Positions 45,043-59,127 of a stretch of 64,000 nucleotides of DNA are shown piece after piece. The stretch is from Perkinsus olseni (taxonomy: Eukaryota > Perkinsozoa > Perkinsida > Perkinsidae), in contig JABANP010000041.1 of assembly GCA_013115135.1 (NCBI GenBank), positions 159,482-223,481 on the forward strand. Reading direction: 5' to 3'. The notes beneath the pieces are model-generated. The model was given only the letters and a program-made list of their open reading frames with translations, made no database searches and was not told the DNA's origin. The position numbers and the translations under genes are program-made. Each line of letters opens with the position of its first letter. The stretch's first letter is position 1.

Positions 45043-47716
45043 TCACCGTTCCAAAGCCGCCTCCTCCTCATCCTCGCTGTCCATCTGCTCAGCAGCTTCG
45101 GGGTCATAGCCACCAGCGCTATCCAGTGGCAATGGTTTCACTTCCTTCTTCCCGTCGGCAGCCGATGCAGTAGAGGTCTGTGTGACGCTCAGAAGCTAAA
45201 CAACGAATGGAGATCCCTTCAGTGGTGACGGGCATGGCCGATAATTTTAATCGAGTAAATATAGTACTTATCTATACAAGAATGTGTAGTATAAATTATG
45301 TGATAAAATTTTACGATATCTTTTCGTGAAACGGTTGATCGATTTGGTTTTTGGTCACTGTTTGGATTCTTATCTTAATTTCCTTTCCGTTTAAGGTATA
45401 CGAGGATAAATGTCATTCTCATACCAAGCTGGCGCATCCAGTGAAGACAATAGTGATCTGGGGCGAAGAATGATACAATGAGAAAGAAATATTATAATAT
45501 CAGTAATTTCAAAGACCAGATAAACACAAACAAGCCCCACGACTGCTACGCATACATCTGTCCCCTCTGGCTCTGCACTCATAGTGAAAGTGGTCTGAAA
45601 GTACACCCTACCGTCTCCACCGTCCCCACCTGTGCCATGTGGTTGTTCTCTTTCTCCAACGCCGCCAGGCGTTCCAGAAGCTGCTTGAAAGCCTCTGCCA
45701 CCGAGCTGGGGACGTCAGTGCCTCCCTCCGGACAAGACAGCTGTATCGCTGTACGTAGGACACCATCTGAGGGGAAAATCGACGATCAAACCGACTCGAA
45801 TGCCCAAGGCATTGATTCATCAACCTTCACAGGACTTAGCCATATAATCTCATTGAAAATATATCGCCAAGCTGACGAGCTGCTTCAACATCGCTACAGT
45901 AGGAACCTCCGGAAAGGGGACCCGTGCGATCAGTCATACAGGACTCGGCCGAGTGCAACCACCGTCAGAACTATGGTCCCTTCTCCAAAGGAGCTATCGA
46001 AGACGCCATCTAGCCGTATGATCGCACGCTTCGGCTCGACCAATCTTCTCACCCGAGCCCAGGCCCAGCCCAAATACCAAGAGCAATGGTGGACTCTCCC
46101 CACGTTCACGCTTACCCTGAGGATTCGCAATATATGGCGTATTGAGCCCTCCTGCTGGTGACCCTGATGGAGGAAGGGGCATCACCGGCAAGGGAGGGGG
46201 CATCGGCATTGGCAGGGGATCTTCCTCCTGAAAGCACGACTATCATCTACTCATCCCCAAAAAACCGTCAATAGAAGCTTCCTGGCACGGGCCACGCACG
46301 AGGGCGTCGTTCAATCTATTGCCTCGTCCACTCCAGCGACCATAGACGAAAACGATGTTTCCCAATCACGCCCCTCAGTATTATTACCGGAGTCCCTTTG
46401 CCATCTCCAGTGGTCGCCTCCCCGTGCCCAGCTGCAGCCGAAGATTCCCTCAAAACTCGTGCGTAGTTCACCGGTCGGATCCAACTTAACTTCATACCCT
46501 CGTCGGCCTTCTTCGGGTGCAGCAAATACCTTGACGCATAGTCACGCATCCCACCCCCCACCCTCGACAGCCTACCGATTATAGAGCACCAGCAGGGCCT
46601 GTCTGATGGCCTTGTGATCTCTGAATTTTACACAGATCGCAGTCAATCCCATCGCCTCCGACTGCGGCTCCGTGAAGAGAAGGGTGGAAGACTGCCCAGA
46701 ACAACAACCACTACTCTCCCGATACGGAGGAGTCGCGTCCGAGAATAGACAGAACAACCCCACGGGTGACCACAAATCTACACCGGTCTCTCCTTCCCTT
46801 ACCTGCACACTGCCGAAAAGTCCTAAGAATCTGAGCCAATAGCTGCCCGGGTAGAGCGGCAATGAACTGGACTTCGGCGTGAACTGGGGGTCCGGAATCT
46901 GCGTACCATCACCATTGTGGATACAACTATCGGTCAGGAAGGCATTACAATCCATAGTTGCGGTAGTGATACAACGATGCCATCCACTGTCGGATCCATG
47001 ACCATCTTCTGCAGGGAACTGAGGACACATCCAGCAGAAGGTGGAAAGAGGACGGGCGGTGGTCACAAGGAGGAACGAGCAATCTCACATATTATTCAGC
47101 AGACAAGGAGATGAGCTGCCACGGCCGAGAGAGTACCAAAAATTATCATCGTTATTGCGTGTCCTCGAGCGTTGGAGCGTCACATTTGACTAGGTCGAGA
47201 AACCTCCGCGATCATAAACGTCTCCCAATAAGAATGCCTCTTCCCTACCCTCGTCGTGACTCATCCTGGTCCTTAACAGTATCCTCTATGTAGAGTACGT
47301 TGACTGTGGCGGCATCATCAGGTAAGGCGATCACTTCACCAACCTTCACTGAGGCCTTCGATGGTGGACCCCTCAACGTCTGGCCAGGTAGACCAAGATG
47401 AACTCAGAGGGACAATAGGTCGAGAAGGCGAGGATTCCGTCGGAGAGACGGAGAGCCAATATTACCACAATGACATGCTGATCAGGAGCCTTCCCCAGAG
47501 CCGACCCCTCAGACGAATATCTTCCAGTAGAATCAATGATAACGTCAATAACCTCATCCGCGAGTATCCCTGAGGTCGAGCTAGCATGATACAAAATAGG
47601 TTAGTATGCGTCCGATGATTGGACTCGGATCCCCATAACTACCGAAACCAGTCGGACGGCTCTCTCGGTGCCGTAACAATCCCCAACAACTCCTCCTCAG
47701 TCAAAGGCTTCTTCAT
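45043..47716 (-). CDS. Unidentified multi-exon protein with Pro-rich and acidic C-terminal parts
   Basis: Probable start MKKPLTEEELLGIVTAPREP at 47716, spliced to STSGILADEVIDVIIDSTGRY. Further exons include KVGEVIALPDDAATVNVLYIED (about 47300), MGLTAICVKFRDHKAIRQALLVLY (about 46590), RDYASRYLLHPKKADEGMKLSW (about 46520), a Pro-rich PMPPPLPVMPLPPSGSPAGG (about 46190), VAEAFKQLLERLAALEKENN (coiled coil, about 45660) and an acidic end, AAEQMDSEDEEEAALER, stopping at 45043-45045. Whether all exons belong to one gene is unproven. No family was recognised. Confidence 0.4.
45190..45480. other. AT-rich stretch, probably intronic
   Basis: Markedly A/T-richer than its surroundings. It lies between two coding-like blocks of the preceding gene model. 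No motif recognised. Confidence 0.35.
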
Positions 47717-47753
47717 CCTGGCGGGGCCGAGGTGGACCTGACTCGACCATCGT

Positions 47754-48250
47754 CTAGGAATACACGACCCCGATCCAACCAGCTACCCCAAGCCTTATGA
47801 TGTACGGCATGAATATCTTAGGTAGATTCTTGGCTCTGACAGAATAAAAGATACCACCAACTCCCATCGCTTCACCTTTACTTAGTCTCGATCAGCCGAC
47901 CTGTCTCCCCTCGTCTCGTGAATTTACCATAATCAGGCATCTCTAATGTCTCCGCCAATAAGGACCCATCAGAAGCCAGACCAGGCGCCAGACTGCCTGC
48001 TGCAGCATGAGCGATAGCAGCAGCCATGAAGGCAATAGCAAACAACTACATGGTGAGGCATTGGACCCCACGCAAAGATCTCTCGAGGGAGGATCTGTGC
48101 GGTTCACCCTCCGATTGGAACTCCCAACTCGGAAATGTACACAGTTCGTCACGATGGAAACAGTCATTACAGATCGCCAAGTCACTCCAGACGACTGCTG
48201 TCGATGTTGATGATGAACTCAGTTGTACACCATATACCTGAGATACCACG
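47754..48250 (-). CDS. Small unidentified protein
   Basis: Coding-like exons: DLAICNDCFHRDELCTFPSWE (with a Cys-x2-Cys pair, about 48170), then LFAIAFMAAAIAHAAAGSLAPG (hydrophobic, about 48040) running to MPDYGKFTRRGETGRLIET, and a last exon KNLPKIFMPYIIRLGVAGWIG ending VVYS with TAG at 47754-47756. A small membrane or organellar protein is plausible. The start is unclear and family not recognised. Confidence 0.35.
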
Positions 48251-48513
48251 TATCTTACCGTTACACAACTAGATGATACAATGATATTTAATAAAGATAT
48301 TCATTGGCAAATAAACCCTAGGACTAAAATACTGACATGGATCAAATACAGAATACAAACGAAGATAGATACTTCATAGAATAAATTATATAACAATATC
48401 CTAGAAATTATATAAAACAGAGTATCAGATATTGATAATATGAACTTATATGAAGAATAAATATATGAGCCCACCCCGCTACGCAGCAAGACGATTCTCA
48501 ATCCCTCCCCATA
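48251..48513. other. AT-rich 3' intergenic of RPT1
   Basis: Very A/T-rich (runs such as 'ataaattatataacaa'). It separates the RPT1 stop from the next gene and probably contains polyadenylation signals. No gene. Confidence 0.5.
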
Positions 48514-50977
<2,464 letters not shown>

Positions 50978-51286
50978 TCGGGAGGAGACGATGAGAAACT
51001 TATGAAACTGGTTCGAAACAGGCGCAGATCACACGGTTGGTACATGTACAAAGGTCAGGGATGCGATCCAGTTTCTAAAACTGGAAGAAGATCTCGCTAA
51101 CAGCAATAGCGAGCTTTATCTGCTAAACCTCTCCTATATTCGCTTGTACACGAGCGCGCCCACAGAATCTCTTCAAGTTCGGGGTTTTCATTTGCTCCTT
51201 GTTTTCTAACGCGCCCTCAAACGCGTAACAAACGAAGCAAAGCCTAGACCAATCGGTAGTGGGACCAAGACAGAAGTCTGGAAAAA

Positions 51287-51359
51287 TGGAGAACCCGGGC
51301 ATCGATCCCGGTGCCTCTCGCTTGCTAAGCGAGCGCTCTACCATTTGAGCTAGTCCCCC
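51287..51359 (-). tRNA. tRNA-Ala (anticodon AGC)
   Basis: A 73-nt cloverleaf on the minus strand. The acceptor GGGGGAC pairs fully with GTTCTCC (two G-U), with discriminator A. The D-arm contains the A box TAGCTCAAATGGTAGAG. The anticodon stem CTCGC/GCGAG encloses TTAGCAA, so the anticodon is AGC. The T-arm CCGGG-ATCGATG-CCCGG has a G-C-rich stem (loop A in place of the first T). No intron. The only complete tRNA fold I found in the window. Confidence 0.93.
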
Positions 51360-51429
51360 ACATCCTTCACAGAGCTCCAAGTTTCTTCGATCACATACAT
51401 TTGGGTTGTCAAACTTGACTTTTCTCACA

Positions 51430-52227
51430 CGTATAGACTAGCCTTCACTGAGAGGACCCTGCGACTACGAGCAAGCGCTCTAGTGGGTACTTGGTCACCC
51501 AATGGATAAAGTGTATGCAATGAAATGTCGAATGGTGTACTAGGTTCAAGTTTCCACAAAGACATATCTAGTACGGCGACGCACACCTCTCCTCGCGTTC
51601 TAAGTGAGGCCGTGACTTATCAGAGCTGGCAGCCGAGCCTGCCATCGAAAGATGAGTCGTCCCCCTCATTTAGGTCTTGCGTAACGCGGGCTTCTCTCCG
51701 ACTAGAGAATCCTGCAACGGCGAGAAACAGAAGACTATCAGCCCTCTCCCGTGAGGCACAATATCAACCAAAAGCCTCAAAGGGCACTTGAGTGAACTCA
51801 ACAAAGCTAACTCAGGAAGAAAACTGCATCTCGAAATACAGCTCTAACTTCTAGAAAGTGAAAATGAGAGTCAAGCCGACCTCAGCACCTCATGTTAGCC
51901 CTCCAACAGCTAAACATGCCAGCCTGGAGTCCAGCTGATGCGACGGTGCCCATTTCACGGGCAGGAGAAGAACAGAACTCCCGATCGAAAAGAAGCGACA
52001 AAAAAATTTCTCCTACGCATACGCACTTCGAGATTTCACCCTAACTCCGAACTTGATCCGAGAAAAAAATCTCCATCCCCGATGGCCTCGCATCCTGCGA
52101 GATCCATGAAAGTCAACAAGCTAAAACTATACAGTTAGCTCAATAAAGTGGCTCATCACGGGAAATAAAAGACCCTAACCCGAACAGTAAAATGCTCCTG
52201 ACAAGGACAAGTCAGCGGAACAACTCT
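51430..52227. other. Intergenic between tRNA-Ala and NRAMP gene 2
   Basis: No supported coding segment. Contains a poly-A-like tract near 52000 and the 3' side of the second NRAMP gene. Confidence 0.4.
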
Positions 52228-54291
52228 TTAAGGAGTTCCCTGAACACCGCCAGGAGACTTCAGCGCCGAACGCGCTGGACGGTGACAGACACCAATGACT
52301 TTTTTAACCGCAGCCATCAGATCGTCCTTAACACATGCTATGCACATAGTGATATAAAGGCAGGCAACAACAGCAATGATAACCCAGGCATACCTGAAAA
52401 CGCCAGTTCCCCGCATTTGCTAGTTTCAAATAATTGTCCTTACCATGGGCCAACCTAAAGGGACGATCGTCTCAATGACAAGGTAAAAGTTAACACCTAT
52501 CACTAGGCATGCCAGCATCCACATTACCACTGTCCAGAAAGGACCGATAACAAACCTAGTAAATACCCCACTGCATTAGCGTCAACATCCCTTCGAAGTG
52601 ACCCTACCTGCCCAAGACTTCACGACTAACCGAAAAGTGGAGGACTGGCAACAGAGCGAAGGGAAGCTGAATCGACTGGAGAATGTTCAGCCAGGCGTTA
52701 ACTCCGTTCATGGCCTTGATCTCACCCTGAGATGAAGCACATCGCCCAGAAAGGACCCTACCGATACCTATACCTGCAGGATAGCAAAGGCCAAGGCCGG
52801 CCCAAGGGCGATCGACCTGGTAATGATAACCCTCAACCACATAGGGATCTTCCATCTCATAAACCCCTCCATAACGTATTGCCCTGCCAGTGTACCTACA
52901 AGCGCACCCAGAAAGGACTTCGAGCTACAGTAGAGTTTACCTGTTAAGGTGCTTGCTTGTCCCGCCGCCAATATACCAACAGCGAAAATGTACTTCACCG
53001 CGCGAGAATACCTATCAAATGCTAATGACACTGAGCAACGCATGCCACGATGGCCCTTACATGACTGCAGCCAGGGCGCCAGCGGCGTTTTCCAAGCCGA
53101 TGTTGGCGCATACTCCAGCTATACCCTCAGGCGTGTGGCATTGACATGCAGCATCATTCGGGTTGCAGACCGCGGAATCCCAATCTGGAGGAAGGCGAGA
53201 CTGACGTCGATCAGCGGCAGTGAACCCGGATGTTACCTTCAGGAGAGACTAAACAGGCGAGGGGGCCGTGAGGACGAGTGGCACATTGCACGGAGAACAT
53301 GCCGTGTGCGAAGGCCGACACCATCGCGAGATTGATAACAAATGATACGGATAATGATAATGATGAATCGATTAAGAAGTACCTGGAAGACGTATCTTAC
53401 GGTTTCAAAAGATACCAGGCGGAGAATCCTTCCGAGTGCGCACTTGTTAGCCTGTTTGATATTTCTCTCCTCGTTACGATCAATGCGTCGTGACCGCGTC
53501 AGAGCCGAGTGCAAATAGAGGTTGTGCGGCATGATAACAGCGCCAATGAGACCAACCATTTGCATAACCGCATAGCTTGCTATCATAGGGACGAAGCCCT
53601 TGAAGATATCGACAGCCGGCGGTGCCGAAATCCCCATGTCGATGAAGAAGCATAGCATCATCGTCAATATTAGAACAAAAATGAAGGCCTCTAGCACTCT
53701 TATACCGTGAAATAAATGGAGGGCGAGAAAGGTCAAAGTGTCCACTGCTGTTATGATGGTGCCAGCCCAGAGTGGGATGTTAAACAGCACTCTGAAGGCT
53801 ATGGCAGTGCCCAACACTTCTTGAATGTCCGAACCAATGATGGCAATCTCAGTCATAATCCACAGGACCCTTGCAGTCCATCTAGGATATCGAGCTCGGC
53901 AATGCTCGGCCAGATGCTCTCCCGTTACCGCTGCCAGACGGCAAGACAGTACTTGAAGTATTAGACCAACGATGTGAGCAAGTAACAAGACCCAGAGCAT
54001 CTGATACCCCGTGAACGCTCCAGACTGCAGGTCGGCCTCGAGGTTGCCTGGATCAAGATACGCCAAGGACATGAGCCAACCAGGGCCAGTGTACTTAAGG
54101 AAGGTCCGAAGGGAGAACTTGACACCCGGGGGGTCTATAGGGATGTCAACAGGCTTCTCTCGACCGTTCTTCACAGGAAGCTCAGAGATGATCTCCATCG
54201 GCTTAGCATTGTTGATACTAGATTCACTACTCGACTCGATGGACGCAAGCGTGGCTTCCTGTTGGCCCTTGGATGTGGTCTTGTCGGACAT
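52228..54291 (-). CDS. NRAMP-family divalent metal transporter 2
   Basis: Starts [20 protein letters not shown] at 54291 with a shorter N-tail than its paralogue. It has [36 protein letters not shown] (TM1 metal motif DPGN) and [15 protein letters not shown] (TM6 MPHN). Later exons carry [16 protein letters not shown] + [14 protein letters not shown] (45-nt intron starting GTAAACTC), [54 protein letters not shown] and a last exon ending at 52228-52230. It is strongly similar to the 33476-35860 gene throughout the membrane core but diverged at both tails, so it is an old duplicate 18 kb away with RPT1 and other genes between. It is divergent from the FTR gene at 54779. Confidence 0.9.
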
Positions 54292-54778
54292 GATAACAGA
54301 GCAAACGCTCAGAAAAGAACCAGCAGATTTATCGTTACGGAGAGCTCAACGGCATCGTTGACGGATTCCCTAATAGAGAGCAAGATTTAGCAAGTAACCG
54401 AAACACACATTTTTGATGAGTGATCCCTGGCAGTAGTTCTTGGTTTGCCTCACCGCCCCCCCCACGATCCACTTGCGCGAATCGTACGAACGGGCGAGAA
54501 GCTTTGTGCCAGTAATCCTCGGCAATGTCGGAATTGAATTTTGAAATTGGACGTGGCCACTGGCGGGATAATTTGAATTGCCAGTACTATTCCTTTTTGA
54601 CAAGGCCTTCAATACCAGACTTCTGTTTCCTCTAGTATAAGGAATAGAGTGGCTTTTGGGCACTTGACTCGACTGATGCTTGTAAATAAAATCCGCGATT
54701 CTGAAGGAGTTCAGCCCGTTAACCCCTTGAGAGCGATGGGAGCTACTTGAAGTACTATTAACTTCATCCCATGACCCA
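54292..54778. promoter_or_regulatory. Divergent promoter interval, NRAMP 2 (-) and FTR (+)
   Basis: 487 bases between two start codons in opposite directions. Homopolymer C run at about 54452-54461. No clear TATA element or repeated operator-like word. Confidence 0.4.
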
Positions 54779-55497
54779 ATGAGTCGCCTATCGCGGCGGT
54801 CGGCCCTCGCTGGCCTCCTCTTCCTCCTCACGTCAACCCTCTTCATATTATATACCATAACCCCAAGATTCCTGTACCCCATAGGAAAGGCCCAACCTGC
54901 CGCCTCCCTGAGCCCCCACAGCTCGCCAGCAGCACCCGCTTACCACTACGCCAGTACAGCATTGAAGGGTTGCGGCCTCGCTGTCTCCGCTGCCCTTGCC
55001 CTCCGCGCTCTGATCCGACGCCGATCCACAGCAACATCGGGCCCTGGGGCAATGCAGAGAAGGGAAGACGAGGCTCGAAGGGTTATGGCGAAGTTCGCTG
55101 AGAAGTACGCCAGACGAACCGGCACCAAATTCTGCCGAGACCGAAGGGTGACGGCGAGAGTCATCAAAGGCCTGGCTCAGGTGCGTTGACGGTAGGGCGA
55201 TCACTGCGGGGGAGGACCGTTCCTTCTCAGCACAAAGTCGAGCTCGGAGCGCCCCTCTGCCCTTGCCGAGACTACGATGACAAGAAAGCAGAAGTGAAGC
55301 GAGCCTACTGGAACTGCCCCTGTGTGCCGATGAGGTTTGTGCTGCCGCGGCTACTCTAGTGCAACCATGCTTCACTCTCTCTCAGAACCAAAGGCCACTG
55401 CCACTGTATGCTCTTCCTGCAGCCAGACAGTCCATGGGCATCGGATTCGTCCCCGAGGCTGAGCATTGGCGATATTGAAGACCTTGCTCCTGATTAA
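54779..55497 (+). CDS. Ferredoxin-thioredoxin reductase catalytic (beta) chain with plastid-type leader
   Basis: Three exons (54779-55180, 55231-55334, 55386-55497) joined by 50- and 51-nt introns give 205 residues in one frame. The C-terminal domain has KFAEKYARRTGTKFC, GLAQHKVELGAPLCPC and the family signature CPC-x16-CPC-x8-CHC exactly spaced (CPCRDYDD...NCPCVPMR...CHCMLFL), so all 4Fe-4S and redox-active cysteines are present. FTR passes electrons from ferredoxin to thioredoxin in plastids and cyanobacteria. The first ~100 residues contain a signal-peptide-like segment (SALAGLLFLLTSTLFILYTI), a Ser/Ala/Pro/Tyr stretch, a second hydrophobic segment (GCGLAVSAALALRAL) and basic residues. This layout resembles complex-plastid preproteins of dinoflagellate type. 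The gene ends 107 bp before a GBP-like gene on the same strand. Confidence 0.88.
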
Positions 55498-55604
55498 CCC
55501 TGACTGACTGTAACCTTGCTAAGCAACGACGTTTCTTGTCCGACTCGGTAGTGTTAGTAGTAGGGCGTGAATGGGTATGGGAGCGGCGGCAGGGGCAGTT
55601 TGCG

Positions 55605-58584
55605 ATGGACATAGACTCCCTATCATCACATTCGTCAGACATAACGCTAGTGATAGACCAACCTCCCGGTGCTAGCTGCTCTCAACCAGTATGGCGGAAG
55701 GGGGAGCCAATGCAGCTGCTGAGCCTAGCACAAGGCGAGGGAGGAGGGGAGAGAGTACCGTAACTTCGCCAAATCACAGTCATTGAGATTGGTCTCTCAG
55801 GTGACTGTATGCCCGGAGGCAAGGGATTACTTCCTTCGTAGCGTTGGCAACAGGCCAGTAGCAGTTGCAGTAGTTTGCGGCCTCTATCGTGATGATAGGA
55901 CTGTCCAACGCCCTGGATTGATCATGCAAGGCAGGTACGGGTAAATCCTACCTGCTTAATCTCCTGAGCAACAATATGGCGTCCGGAGAGGAGGACGGTG
56001 ACACTGCTACTGACCGCGACCAGCACCAGCATGCAGCCTTCACTGTGGGCTCCACAGTCAATGCGTGTAGTGTTCCTCCGAACGGAAGTTGCCTTGTCAG
56101 GCTTGTCAGGTACCAGTGGCATCTGGATGTGGGCTAGTAGTAGCGGCGGCAGTGATAACGGTAGTGGGGCGCCATGGTCTTCTGAGGGATGACCGCCTCA
56201 CAGGCCCTGTTTACATATTACTAGACTGCGAAGGGTCTGGTAATGTCGAGCACGACAGAGACCATGACTCGATACTCTTCGCCCTCGGCACACTTCTCAG
56301 CGGCTACTTCATCTACAATAGTAAAGTAAGCCCGCCTGCTGGTTCCCGTCTCTACTACTCCCTCGCAGGGTGTCATCGACGAAGGTGCCATCCAGACCTT
56401 GTCTGTGGTCACGTCCTTAGCACAGCATATTCAAAACGCTCAGCATCAGGAGGGTAAAAGTGGTATCACCGTCATACTAACCAAGCTCTCTCGCTTCAGG
56501 CTCGGATGGTTCCCCCTCGGTCGTTGCAACCGCCCCTCACTTCCTCTGGGTGGTAAGATATTCCCCCGCGGTGCTCTCAGTAACACCCTCTCCCCAGTTA
56601 CGTGACTTTGTATTAGCTCTGGAAGATCAGAACGGGCGGCCCATCAGCGCGCAGGAGTAGGGCCCACCCTTCCGTCACAGAGGGAGAGGTTGGGATGCTG
56701 CCTCAGGTACCTGGAAATAGCTCTGTCGGACAAGAGCAGTGTGGCAGCTTATCGCAGCCAGGAGAGTCGAGATTGCCGAGAGAAGCTGTGCAAGTAGGCG
56801 GTGGTGGCCTTACCGGTATAACATCACTACGACGTATCAAAAGCCTTGTACTGCACCTCCGGATCAATGTTGGGCTTACTCAACCCGCCGTCACGGACGC
56901 TTTCGATGGCAAACTCTCCGCCATCGTATTAGGCTTCACCGGGCTTGCCCCGTCTCACTTCGTGTCACAGCATACACTGCTGCGATGACTCTAATGACTC
57001 CTTTTTCTCATCGTTTCGTGACGGTAGGAAGCGTATAAACGTGGTAGAGTTCCGCAGAGATGATTACGTGTCAATGAGTATGGCTGAAGCAGCGTGCTCC
57101 TATGGATAGTCTCAGCTCAGTTTATTCACCCATCGGGATTGCATCGCCCTGGTCACACCCGTTATTGATGAGGAGAAGTTGCAAGCTCTGGACACCGTAC
57201 CATATCACCACCTCAGAGGGGAATTCAGGGATCAGGTCGGGCCCAAGGCTCCTGCAGTACTACTGCGGGTGACCTCAGATTGAACTGATGAAGAGGAAGG
57301 TGTTCCGAGATTGCGCACCCAAAACCATCAATGGTGTCCCCGTCACAGGCGTCACTTTCGCGAGGCTATTGGATCAGTATGTTCATTCGATCAACAGCAA
57401 AGAGGTGCTACATAGGGGTTTACAGGGGCAGCAGTTTCTTTCAGGTACCGAGGGTGGGGTCGGTGTGGCAAGCGTTGCAGGCTCAAGAGGGAGAGAGAGT
57501 ACAGCAACTGCTACTCGACTCTTATGTGCAGTATGCCATTCTCCCGACTGCTAGGTGGTGGGGGAATGCTCGGAAGAATATCGGGCTGTTGTGAGGAATC
57601 GTGTTGAGCCACTGCTGCCGGTATCCGAGGTTGATCTGGCTGCTGAACTCAAAGCACTACGGCAGGAGGTACTCGATACCATTGGCTCCTCGGGTAGATC
57701 GGCGCGTAGGTTTACGCCAAATTCAAGAGGGAATCTTTGGGAGAGAGGAAGATCATCTCGCAGTATAGAGAACAGTTGAAGGACCTCATGGACGACCTCG
57801 ATAACAAGGTCAGTAAAAGGCTCATCTCGCTTTACACTTGTCAGTAGGTCACCGAGCGTAATGAGGTGATGGGCCGCGAGAGCTGCGTTAGATTACTCAA
57901 GAGACTTTGGCAGCCCATAGCTGAACGGTTAGATGCTTACGATGATACGGAAGGTAGGGAAGGAGTCGGAGGAAATAGCGGGTATGGTGATTTCCCAGGT
58001 TACAGTCTTGACGATGGCATATCAGAATTTACGAGGGACCTCTCGGAGCTGCGAGAGAGCTACCAGAAGGAGGCCAGAGGTAGCGGAGAGGAGGAGTAGA
58101 GCAACAGGGATAGATGTGGCAGCTCACAGGCCCGACGGCGGTGGTGATGGAAACGTATTCAAAGTGGATAACACCGAAGCAGGAGCAAGGTCTAGTGAAA
58201 CTAACCCGCAGACAGCAGGAGGCAGCTGCTCAGCGGGCGGTAGGCGGCAGGGTTAGGGGCTTCGATCGTTGAAGATTCTGGCAGGTGATGATGGAGAGAG
58301 AGCGGGCCATGGAGGAGGAGCGACAGCGTGCTGAGAGAGAGTTGGAGGAGAGAAGGGCCAGAGAACAGCAGGAGAGGGAGGTTAAGTATTCCATCTCGGA
58401 GGCCGTTGCTCATCGTAGTGTACAGGAGTATCGTATTGAGCGCACTGAGAAGATGAGGCTGGAGGTGAAGGAGCTGGCTGATAACATCGACGGCATCGAC
58501 ACGCCTTCCCTTGTTGAAGAGGAGGAGACGGATGAGAGTCAACGGCGAATGACAGACGACATTCAGGTGGGGACTGGGTTGTAG
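55605..58584 (+). CDS. Guanylate-binding-protein (GBP)-like large GTPase
   Basis: Many short exons. Start MDIDSLSSHSSDITLVIDQP at 55605. The P-loop GLYRTGKSYLLN forms across an intron that ends ...GGCAG at about 55934. AFTVGSTVNAC + STSGIWMWA is the GBP switch region (family 'FSLGSTVQSHTKGIWMW'). Then ILLDCEGSGNVEHDRDHDSILFALGTLLSGYFIYNS (G3, D-x-E-G), GVIDEGAIQTLSVVTSL, and LRDFVLALEDQNGRPISAQEYL with the GBP-type G4 'RD'. The middle domain includes VFRDCAPKTINGVPVTGVTFARLLDQYVHSINS. A C-terminal charged coiled coil (ERERAMEEERQRAERELEE) reaches 58584; another exon to about 58713 is possible. GBPs are dynamin-superfamily membrane-remodelling GTPases. Exon borders past 56700 are approximate. 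Confidence 0.75.
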
Positions 58585-58713
58585 CTGTTGTGGAAGGTTC
58601 GATCTCGTACTCAGGCGGAGATAACGGAGCTTCGAACTGCGCTTGACGATCGAGACCGGAAGGGCAGAGGGAGGAGGCCGACTTCCTCTTCAACGGCAGC
58701 AGCAGCAGCTTGT

Positions 58714-59127
58714 TGTAGATGCACTATAATGTGATGTTAACAATTAGAGTAGACCCAGTGTACACTAACACTTACCATGCCTCCACCCACTCTTACACAT
58801 CAGCTGTTTTTGTGTTCAAGCTGAGTATGAGCCACTCCGGCTGGTTTGCCAACGACCGATATACATGGTGTCATATGAAATACGTATGGTTCACAACGAT
58901 GAACTTTTCACCTTACAGGGCGCCCACAAGTACCCGTTGCCACACGAGGGTTTGATCTTTTTTCACGGTTATTTCGTTCTTTTACCTCTTGATGAGAATC
59001 AAGGGAAGGTAGCACAACGGTTGGCGCAGCGAGCATCATGTAGACGATATGCAGGTTGCCCCCGTGAGCAGGTTTACACGCTATACGTTGAACTCAAGAA
59101 AGAGAGGGAGGAATTGAACAGCGGACA
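58714..59127. other. Intergenic between GBP-like gene and acetyltransferase-like cluster
   Basis: Convergent 3' ends. The open plus-strand frame starting at 58865 runs antisense into the acetyltransferase-like gene and is not supported. Confidence 0.4.

Noticed and set aside
51123..51428. Minus-strand 101-codon open frame
   Set aside because: It runs through the tRNA-Ala gene; the apparent protein motif is translated tRNA sequence.
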